NCBI GenBank assembly: GCA_937925635.1
Contig: CALALX010000054.1
Coordinates: 1 to 11,646, forward strand
Length of the DNA stretch: 11,646 nucleotides
Source: an uncultured Caulobacter sp.
GTDB lineage: Bacteria; Pseudomonadota; Alphaproteobacteria; Caulobacterales; Caulobacteraceae
Direction: 5' to 3'
The notes beneath the pieces are model-generated. The model worked only from the letters and a program-made list of their open reading frames with translations, ran no database searches and was not told the origin of the DNA. Shown here one piece after another: positions 6,440 through 11,646 of this stretch; the first letter of the stretch is position 1; each line of letters starts with the position of its first letter. The translations under genes were made by a program, and so were the position numbers.

Positions 6440-7669
6440 ATGGACTACAAGGCCGCTTTTGAAAACGCCGTGCAGCAGGTGCGCGCCGAAGGTCGCTATC
6501 GCGTCTTCGCCGATCTGAAGCGCCATCGAGGCGATTTCCCGCGCGCCACCTGGACTCGCGAGGACGGCTCCGAGCAGGACATCGTCGTCTGGTGTTCGAA
6601 CGATTATCTCGGCCAGGGTCAGAACCCGGTCGTGATCGAGGCCATGCATGAGGCGATCGACGCCACCGGCACGGGCTCGGGCGGCACCCGCAACATCTCC
6701 GGCACCACCCACTACCATGTCGAACTCGAACAAGAGCTGGCCGACCTGCACGGCAAGGAATCGGCGCTGCTGTTCACGTCCGGATACGTCTCGAACGAGG
6801 CGACGCTGTCGACGCTCTACAAGATCCTGCCGGGCCTGATCATCTTCTCGGACGAGCTGAATCACGCCTCGATGATCAGCGGCATCCGCAACGGCGGCGG
6901 CGCGCGGCATATCTTCCGCCACAACGACCTCGCCCATCTCGAAACGCTGCTGGCCGCCGCCGATCCGGCCGCGCCCAAGCTGATCGCCTTTGAGAGCGTC
7001 TACTCGATGGACGGCGACATCTCCGATATTCGGGGCACCGTGGCGCTGGCGAAGAAGTACGGCGCCATGACCTACATCGACGAGGTCCACGCCATCGGCA
7101 TGTACGGCCCGCGCGGCGGCGGCGTCGCCGAGCGCGACGGCATGATGAACCAGATCGACATCATCGAGGCGACGCTGGGCAAGGCGTTCGGCGTCATGGG
7201 CGGCTACATCGCCGCCGACGCGGTGATCTGCGACGCGATCCGCTCCTACGCCTCGGGCTTCATCTTCACGACCTCGCTGCCGCCGGCCCTGACCGCCGGC
7301 GCCTTGGCCTCGGTGCGCTACCTCAAGGAACATGACGAGCTGCGTCAGAAGCACCAGGAGCGCGCCGCGACCCTCAAGGCGATGATGAAGGACGCCGGCC
7401 TTCCGGTCATGGAAAGCTCGGTCAGCCACATCGTGCCGGTGATGGTCGGCGACGCCGTCCACTGCAAGATGGTCAGCGACATGCTGCTCGAGGACCACGG
7501 CGTCTACGTGCAGCCGATTAACTACCCGACCGTGCCGCGCGGCACCGAGCGCCTCCGTTTCACCCCGACCCCGTTCCACACCGACGAGATGATGCGGGAC
7601 CTGGTCAAGGCGATGGAAAAGCTCTGGACTCACTGCAACATCGCCCGCGTGGGCGGCGTGGCGGCCTAG
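6440..7669 (+). CDS. hemA: 5-aminolevulinate synthase
   Basis: PLP enzyme that condenses glycine and succinyl-CoA to 5-aminolevulinate, the entry step of haem synthesis by the C4 (Shemin) route used in Alphaproteobacteria. At 409 residues it is full length. Visible motifs are WCSNDYLG at 51-58, GTGSGGTRNISGT at 77-89, SDELNHASM at 137-145, YIDEVHAIGMYG at 212-223 with D214 for the PLP nitrogen, and EATLGKAFG at 243-251 with K248 as the Schiff-base lysine. The ATG at 6440 gives the conserved MDYKAAFENA start, although the only strong Shine-Dalgarno (AAGGAG, 6392-6397) is 42 nt upstream with no start codon in between. Only a weak GGGA near 6421 is closer. It follows a 199-nt gap that contains a dyad and a hairpin, so it probably has its own promoter. 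Confidence 0.97.
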   Translation: MDYKAAFENAVQQVRAEGRYRVFADLKRHRGDFPRATWTREDGSEQDIVVWCSNDYLGQGQNPVVIEAMHEAIDATGTGSGGTRNISGTTHYHVELEQELADLHGKESALLFTSGYVSNEATLSTLYKILPGLIIFSDELNHASMISGIRNGGGARHIFRHNDLAHLETLLAAADPAAPKLIAFESVYSMDGDISDIRGTVALAKKYGAMTYIDEVHAIGMYGPRGGGVAERDGMMNQIDIIEATLGKAFGVMGGYIAADAVICDAIRSYASGFIFTTSLPPALTAGALASVRYLKEHDELRQKHQERAATLKAMMKDAGLPVMESSVSHIVPVMVGDAVHCKMVSDMLLEDHGVYVQPINYPTVPRGTERLRFTPTPFHTDEMMRDLVKAMEKLWTHCNIARVGGVAA

Positions 7670-7681
7670 CGGTCATCCACC

Positions 7682-7802
7682 GCATTGCGGGGTTCGAGAC
7701 GCCAGCCTGATGGCCGGCTCCTCACCATGACGAAGTCCGGGGCTGCCCAGCCCCGCTCGTCATCCTGAGGAGCGAGCCTCAAGCGAGCGTCGCGAAGGAT
7801 GC
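7682..7802. repeat. Nested palindromic REP-like element between convergent genes
   Basis: A 121-bp nested inverted repeat fills most of the space between hemA and mucR. The outer arms TTCGAGACGC (7693-7702) and GCGTCGCGAA (7787-7796) pair with one mismatch, flanked by GCAT (7682-7685) and ATGC (7799-7802). The middle arms GCTCCTCACCATGACG (7717-7732) and CGTCATCCTGAGGAGC (7758-7773) pair at 14 of 16 positions. An inner seven-pair GC-rich hairpin spans 7738-7755 with loop GCCC. The CGTCATCCTGAGGAGC core resembles dispersed palindromic repeats I know from several alphaproteobacterial genomes. It could end both convergent transcripts, although no T-tract is present. Confidence 0.75.
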
Positions 7803-7856
7803 AAGGCGCTTCCGCGAGACGCCGAAATCTACTAAGAACGCTTCACCGCACCGGAG

Positions 7857-8291
7857 TTACGACCGCCGCCGAACGCCTTTGCCAAGTCCGATCTTCCTGG
7901 CGAAGTCAGAGCGCCGCTCGGCGTAGGCCGGCGCGACCATCGGATAGTCCGGCGGCAGGCCCCACTTGCGGCGATACTCCTCCGGCGACAGGTCGAAGCG
8001 CGAGCGCAGGTAGCGTTTCAGCATCTTCAGATGCGCCCCGTCTTCCAGACAGACGATGTAGTCCCGCTGCACCGATTTGGAGATCGGCACGGCCGGCTTC
8101 TGCTTCTCGCGGGGCGCCGAGGCCTGCGCATCACCGGTCAGCCCGCTCAACGACTGATGGACCGACCGGATCAGGTCGGGCAGCGCCGAAGCGCCCACCG
8201 CGTTGCGGCTCACATAGGCGGCCACGATCTCCGAGGCATGAGCGAGAATCTCGGCGCCCGACGTTTCGTTGCGCCCCGTATCGTCGGCCAT
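7857..8291 (-). CDS. mucR: MucR/Ros-family transcriptional regulator lacking most zinc ligands
   Basis: A 144-residue DNA-binding regulator of the Ros/MucR family, known in Alphaproteobacteria to control surface polysaccharide, motility and cell-cycle genes. The N-terminal half has a conserved helical oligomerisation region around EILAHASEIVAAYVSRN and LPDLIRSVHQSL. The C-terminal DNA-binding part reads YIVCLEDG at 78-85, LKMLKRYL at 88-95, PEEYRRKWGLPPDYPMVAP at 103-121, and RKIGLG at 132-137. Of the four zinc ligands of Ros, only C81 is kept; the others align with D84, Y94 and R98/F99. The ATG at 8291 has AAAAGG about 7 nt upstream. An open extension to 8453 is arginine-rich and unlike the family. 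The gene is convergent with hemA and divergent from glyA. Confidence 0.93.
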   Translation of the reverse strand: MADDTGRNETSGAEILAHASEIVAAYVSRNAVGASALPDLIRSVHQSLSGLTGDAQASAPREKQKPAVPISKSVQRDYIVCLEDGAHLKMLKRYLRSRFDLSPEEYRRKWGLPPDYPMVAPAYAERRSDFARKIGLGKGVRRRS

Positions 8292-8403
8292 TACGCACCT
8301 TTTCTCGCGGATATGACTTTCCGGCCGTTCGCCCGCGGGCTCCGGCTCACATCCCTCCGCAACGCACGGGCCACGACGACGGTTCCGTCGCCGCCCACCG
8401 CTC

Positions 8404-8431
8404 CGAATCCGGCCGCGACGCGAATCCGGCC
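8404..8431. repeat. 11-bp direct repeat in the mucR-glyA divergent region
   Basis: CGAATCCGGCC occurs twice without mismatch, at 8404-8414 and 8421-8431, a 17-bp period. It lies in the 204-bp gap (8292-8495) between the divergent starts of mucR and glyA, about 65-90 nt before the glyA ATG. The rest of that gap holds a T5 tract near 8436 and a small GGCGC/GCGCC stem at 8461-8476, but no clear promoter. The repeat may be a protein-binding site; chance is possible. Confidence 0.5.
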
Positions 8432-8495
8432 TCCCTTTTTCCGCAATGCACACTAAAGAGGGCGCGCCGATGCGCCGTTACCAGGAGATCCGATC

Positions 8496-9788
8496 ATGAA
8501 CGCCACGACTCCGACCCGTCCCGCCTTCTTCGGCGCAGACCTTGGTACGGCCGATCCGGCGATCGCCGAAGCCATCGCCCATGAGCTGAAGCGCCAGCAG
8601 AACCAGATCGAGCTGATCGCGTCCGAGAACATCGTCAGCCGGGCTGTGCTTGAGGCCCAGGGCTCGATCCTGACCAACAAGTACGCCGAGGGTTACCCGG
8701 GCAAGCGCTACTACGGCGGCTGCGAGTACGTCGACGTCATTGAGCAGCTGGCCATCGACCGCGCCAAGGCACTGTTCGGCGCCGGGTTCGCCAACGTCCA
8801 GCCGCACTCGGGGGCCCAGGCCAACCAGGCGGTGTTCATGGCCCTGCTGCAGCCGGGCGACACCTTCATGGGCATGGACCTCGCCGCCGGCGGCCACCTG
8901 ACTCACGGCTCCCCGGCCAACCAGTCGGGCAAGTGGTTTAAGCCGGTGGCCTACACCGTGCGCCAGCAGGACCAGTACATCGACTACGACAACGTCGCCG
9001 AGGTGGCCGAGCGCGAGAAGCCGAAGCTGATCATCGCCGGCGGCTCGGCCTATGGCCGCGCCATCGATTTCAAGCGCTTCCGTGAGATCGCCGACAGCAT
9101 CGGCGCGCTGCTGATGGTCGACATGGCCCACTACGCCGGCCTCGTCGCCGGCGGCGCCTATCCCAACCCCGTGCCGCACGCCCACGTGGTCACTACCACC
9201 ACGCACAAGACCCTCCGCGGTCCGCGCGGCGGCCTGATCCTCACCAACGACGAGGCGATCGCCAAGAAGATCAACTCGGCGGTCTTTCCGGGCCTTCAGG
9301 GCGGGCCGCTGGAGCACGTCATCGCCGCCAAGGCCGTGGCCTTCGGCGAAGCGCTGCAGCCTGAGTTCAAGGCCTACGCCGCCCAGGTCGTGACCAACGC
9401 CAAGGCGCTGGCGGAAACGGTAATGGCCTCGGGCCTGAACATCGTCTCGGGCGGCACCGACAGCCACGTGATGTTGGTCGACCTGCGCCCCAAGGGCGTC
9501 ACCGGCCGCGACACCGAAGCCTCGCTCGAGCGCGCCCACATCACCTGCAACAAGAACGGCATTCCTTTCGACACCGCTTCTTTCGTGGTCACCTCGGGCG
9601 TCCGGCTCGGCACCCCGGCCGGGACCACCCGCGGTTTCGGCGTCGAGGAGTTCCAGCAGATCGGCCGCTGGATCGGTGAAGTCGTCGACGGCCTCGCGAA
9701 GAACGGCCCGGACGGTAACGCCGAGGTCGAGGCGAAGGTGCGTGAACAGGTGCTGGCGTTGACGGCGCGCTTCCCGATCTACAACTAA
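8496..9788 (+). CDS. glyA: Serine hydroxymethyltransferase
   Basis: PLP enzyme that interconverts serine plus tetrahydrofolate with glycine plus 5,10-methylene-tetrahydrofolate, the main source of one-carbon units and glycine. It is 430 residues long, as expected. Motifs seen are ELIASENIVS at 39-48, NKYAEGYPGKRYYGG at 61-75, QPHSGAQAN at 102-110, MVDMAHYAGLVAGG at 207-220, and TTTTHKTLRGPRGG at 233-246 with K238 as the PLP lysine. The C-terminal segment TSGVRLGTPAGTTRGF is also present. AGGAG lies 8 nt before the ATG. nrdR follows after 30 nt on the same strand, so cotranscription is likely. The glycine it makes is a substrate of the nearby hemA product. Confidence 0.97.
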   Translation: MNATTPTRPAFFGADLGTADPAIAEAIAHELKRQQNQIELIASENIVSRAVLEAQGSILTNKYAEGYPGKRYYGGCEYVDVIEQLAIDRAKALFGAGFANVQPHSGAQANQAVFMALLQPGDTFMGMDLAAGGHLTHGSPANQSGKWFKPVAYTVRQQDQYIDYDNVAEVAEREKPKLIIAGGSAYGRAIDFKRFREIADSIGALLMVDMAHYAGLVAGGAYPNPVPHAHVVTTTTHKTLRGPRGGLILTNDEAIAKKINSAVFPGLQGGPLEHVIAAKAVAFGEALQPEFKAYAAQVVTNAKALAETVMASGLNIVSGGTDSHVMLVDLRPKGVTGRDTEASLERAHITCNKNGIPFDTASFVVTSGVRLGTPAGTTRGFGVEEFQQIGRWIGEVVDGLAKNGPDGNAEVEAKVREQVLALTARFPIYN

Positions 9789-9818
9789 TAGGTACGGTCC
9801 TCCGGGAGGGGCCCAGAT

Positions 9819-10286
9819 ATGCGCTGCCCGTTCTGCGGACACATGGAAAGCCAGGTGAAGGACAGCCGCCCGTCGGAAGACGGCGCGGCCATCCGTCGCC
9901 GGCGGCTCTGCCCCGAGTGCGGCGGCCGCTTCACCACCTTCGAGCGCGTGCAGCTGCGCGAGCTGACCATCCTCAAGCGGTCGGGGCGGCGCACGCCCTT
10001 CGACCGGGAGAAGCTGGCCCGCTCGGTCTCCCTGCCGCTGCGCAAGCGGAACATCGAGCCCGAGCGGGTCGACCGCCTGATCAACGGCATCGTCCGCCAG
10101 CTGGAGAGCATGGGCGAGACCGAGCTGCCGTCGTCGGTGGTCGGCGAGATGGTCATGAAGGCGCTGAAGGCGCTCGATGACGTCGCCTACGTCCGCTACG
10201 CCTCGGTCTACCGAGACTTCAAGCACACCGACGACTTCGCGCAGTTCCTCAGCGCCGAGGGTCTGTCCGAAGACCTCGAGGACTGA
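9819..10286 (+). CDS. nrdR: Transcriptional repressor NrdR
   Basis: Nucleotide-sensing repressor of ribonucleotide reductase genes. The 155-residue protein has an N-terminal zinc ribbon with C3, C6, C31 and C34 (CPFC and CPEC), an arginine-rich RRRR stretch at 26-29, and an ATP-cone domain from about residue 48 starting LTILKRSGRRTPFDREKL. The C-terminal YASVYRDFKHTDDF is also typical. GGAGG sits 9 nt before the ATG. The stop is 2 nt before the TTG start of the RibD-reductase gene. NrdR next to riboflavin genes is a common arrangement in Proteobacteria. I did not recognise an NrdR box in the window, as expected, since its targets are elsewhere. Confidence 0.97.
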   Translation: MRCPFCGHMESQVKDSRPSEDGAAIRRRRLCPECGGRFTTFERVQLRELTILKRSGRRTPFDREKLARSVSLPLRKRNIEPERVDRLINGIVRQLESMGETELPSSVVGEMVMKALKALDDVAYVRYASVYRDFKHTDDFAQFLSAEGLSEDLED

Positions 10287-10288
10287 TC

Positions 10289-10984
10289 TTGGGGGTCACC
10301 CTCAAGCTGGCCACCTCGCTCGACGGACGGATCGCGACGGCCTCGGGCGAGAGCCGCTGGATCACCGGTCCGGCGGCGCGCGAGCAGGTCCATCGGCTGC
10401 GCGCCATGCACCAGGCGGTGCTGGTGGGGGTCGAGACGGCGATCGCCGACGATCCGGAGCTGACCGTCCGCCTGCCGGGCTTCGTCGGCCTCCAGCCGGT
10501 GCGGGTGGTGCTCGACAGCCGCCAGCGACTGCCCCAGACGTCGAAGCTGGTTCGCGACGCCGAGCGGCTGGCCACGGTTGTCATCACCATCGAGAATCCA
10601 AACAACCGTTTGACTGACGCTGGGGTCACCGTCCTACAGGTGGCCGAGACGGATGGACGCGCCGATCCGAAGGCTGCGCTCGAGGCTCTCGAAGCCTGGC
10701 TGAGGGGGCAGCTGGCGGAGAAGCTGCCCGGCTCCGCCGGTGCGATCGCGGGGTTCGAACCGCGGATCTTCGTCGAGGGCGGCGGCCAGGTGGCGGCCAG
10801 CCTGCTGGCGGCGGATCTCGTGGACGCGCTGGAATGGTTCCGGGCGCCGATCGTGCTGGGCGACGAGGGTCGTCCGGGGGTCGGGGCCTTCGTGTTGAAG
10901 GACCTCGCCGCCGCGCCGCGGTTCCGGCGGACGGCGGTCGAAGCGGTCGGCGACGACCTGTGGGAGCGCTACGAGAGGGCCTGA
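10289..10984 (+). CDS. ribD: Stand-alone RibD-type reductase domain (5-amino-6-ribosylaminouracil 5'-phosphate reductase)
   Basis: NADPH-dependent reductase of the third riboflavin step, here without the deaminase that normally forms the N-terminal half of bacterial RibD. The 231 residues begin GVTLKLATSLDGRIA, which matches the start of the reductase domain, not of the whole protein. SRWITG lies at 22-27, QAVLVGVETAIADDP at 42-56, and FVEGGGQVAASLL at 161-173. An extra 15-20 residues seem inserted near 140-157. The start is TTG at 10289, with GAGGA 6 nt upstream; the frame between nrdR and this start encodes no deaminase motif. Its stop overlaps ribE by 1 nt. Typical RibD has over 320 residues, so a separate deaminase must exist if the pathway works. 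A non-RibD member of the reductase family is possible, but the operon argues against it. Confidence 0.88.
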   Translation: MGVTLKLATSLDGRIATASGESRWITGPAAREQVHRLRAMHQAVLVGVETAIADDPELTVRLPGFVGLQPVRVVLDSRQRLPQTSKLVRDAERLATVVITIENPNNRLTDAGVTVLQVAETDGRADPKAALEALEAWLRGQLAEKLPGSAGAIAGFEPRIFVEGGGQVAASLLAADLVDALEWFRAPIVLGDEGRPGVGAFVLKDLAAAPRFRRTAVEAVGDDLWERYERA

Positions 10985-11574
10985 TGTTCACCGGCATTGT
11001 CACCGACGTGGGGCGGGTGCGCTCCGTGCGCGAAACCAACCGCGACCGCCGCTATGAGATCGAGACGGCCTACGACGTCGCCACGATCGACCTGGGAGCC
11101 TCGATCGCCCACGCCGGCTGCTGCCTGACCGTGGTGGAGAAGGGCGAGGGCTGGTTCGCCGTCGAGGTCAGTCATGAGACCCTGTCCCTGACCACGCTCG
11201 GCCGCTGGCAGGAAGGCCACCGAATGAACCTGGAGCGCGCCGCGCGCCTCGGGGACGAGATGGGCGGCCATATCGTCTCCGGCCACGTCGACGGCGTCGG
11301 CGAGGTGCTGTCGGTCGAACCGGACGGCGGCTCGCACCGGGTGCGCATCCGCGCGCCGCGCCCGCTGCACCGGCTGATCGCGCCCAAAGGCTCGATCGCT
11401 GTCGAGGGCGTCAGCCTGACCGTCAACGAAGTCGAGGACGATGTCTTCGGCCTCAACATCATTCCCCATACCTTCGAAGTGACGACGCTGGGCGAACTCG
11501 CGCCCGGCTATCGCGTCAACCTCGAGATCGACATGCTGGCGCGCTACCTCGCGCGGTGGCAGGAGACTGCGTAA
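10984..11574 (+). CDS. ribE: Riboflavin synthase alpha chain
   Basis: Catalyses the dismutation of two 6,7-dimethyl-8-ribityllumazine molecules to riboflavin. The 196-residue protein has the two similar lumazine-binding barrels. The first starts MFTGIVTDVGRV and holds HAGCCLTVV; the second starts near GGHIVSGHVDGVGEV and holds VEGVSLTVNEV. NIIPHTFEVTTLG is also typical. GAGAGG lies a few nt before the ATG, which overlaps the stop of the upstream reductase gene as TGATG. Its own TAA overlaps the next ATG by 1 nt. This enzyme is called RibE in some species and RibC in others. Confidence 0.96.
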   Translation: MFTGIVTDVGRVRSVRETNRDRRYEIETAYDVATIDLGASIAHAGCCLTVVEKGEGWFAVEVSHETLSLTTLGRWQEGHRMNLERAARLGDEMGGHIVSGHVDGVGEVLSVEPDGGSHRVRIRAPRPLHRLIAPKGSIAVEGVSLTVNEVEDDVFGLNIIPHTFEVTTLGELAPGYRVNLEIDMLARYLARWQETA

Positions 11575-11646
11575 TGTCCGAAGACACCCCCATCTCCCCG
11601 ATCGAAGACATCATCGAGGACGCCCGCAACGGCCGGCCCTATATCC
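11574..11646 (+). CDS. ribBA: 3,4-dihydroxy-2-butanone 4-phosphate synthase (RibB or RibBA), N-terminal fragment
   Basis: Only 24 complete codons are present before the right edge. The fragment reads MSEDTPISPIEDIIEDARNG followed by RPYI, matching the conserved S-x-I-E-x-I-I-E-D-A-R-N-G start of 3,4-dihydroxy-2-butanone 4-phosphate synthases. AGGAG lies 8 nt upstream, and the ATG overlaps the ribE stop (TAATG). The position after ribE supports a riboflavin role. Whether it is fused to GTP cyclohydrolase II (RibBA), as is usual in Alphaproteobacteria, cannot be seen here. Confidence 0.8.
   Translation, partial: MSEDTPISPIEDIIEDARNGRPYI

Noticed and set aside
6377..7633. 418-codon open frame on the minus strand
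   Set aside because: Shadow of hemA, whose catalytic motifs are all on the plus strand.
8292..8453. N-terminal extension of MucR by 54 residues
   Set aside because: The added segment is arginine-rich and unlike the family. The ATG at 8291 gives the normal N-terminus and has its own ribosome site.
8478..10226. 582-codon open frame on the minus strand
   Set aside because: Antisense to glyA and nrdR, both unmistakable; biased composition, no recognisable motif.
9789..10288. FMN riboswitch controlling the riboflavin genes
   Set aside because: The gaps before nrdR and the RibD-reductase gene are 30 and 2 nt, too short for the aptamer. Any switch would be outside the window.
1..11646. Mobile elements, CRISPR arrays, phage or defence genes
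   Set aside because: No transposase, integrase, repeat-spacer pattern or toxin-antitoxin pair could be seen on either strand; the genes are core metabolism.

Overview
The window is a GC-rich, gene-dense stretch of alphaproteobacterial chromosome, most likely from the Caulobacterales (Caulobacter/Phenylobacterium type). The reasons are a C4-pathway 5-aminolevulinate synthase, a MucR/Ros-family regulator next to it, and the order glyA-nrdR-rib genes. The genus assignment is inference. Nearly all of it is ordinary housekeeping and catabolic DNA; I see no phage, transposon, CRISPR, tRNA or rRNA.

Left edge (1-917, minus strand): a small DUF4870-like membrane protein followed by the start of hemB (porphobilinogen synthase), which runs off the left end. 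A 121-bp divergent region follows.

Region 1039-6240 (plus strand): a tightly packed operon. It holds an isobutyryl-CoA dehydrogenase-like acyl-CoA dehydrogenase, an unrecognised four-helix membrane protein, 3-hydroxyisobutyryl-CoA hydrolase, two tandem paralogous methyltransferase-like proteins that carry export signals (one lipoprotein, one Sec-type), and 3-hydroxyisobutyrate dehydrogenase. Three of the six are steps of valine catabolism. The membrane protein and the two exported methyltransferase-like proteins have no obvious role in that pathway.

Region 6241-8495: a 199-bp leader with a dyad and a hairpin, then hemA. Next comes a nested palindromic (REP-like) element between convergent genes, then mucR on the minus strand. 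A 204-bp divergent region with an 11-bp direct repeat separates mucR from glyA.

Region 8496-11646 (plus strand): glyA, nrdR, a stand-alone RibD reductase domain lacking the usual N-terminal deaminase, ribE (riboflavin synthase), and the first 24 codons of ribB/ribBA. From nrdR onward, spacings of 2 nt or 1-nt overlaps suggest one translationally coupled operon.

Metabolically the parts fit together. Valine breakdown feeds propionyl-CoA and hence succinyl-CoA, GlyA makes glycine, HemA condenses the two, and HemB takes the next haem step. The points most worth following up are the split or incomplete RibD, the exported methyltransferase pair inside the valine operon, and the hemA leader.
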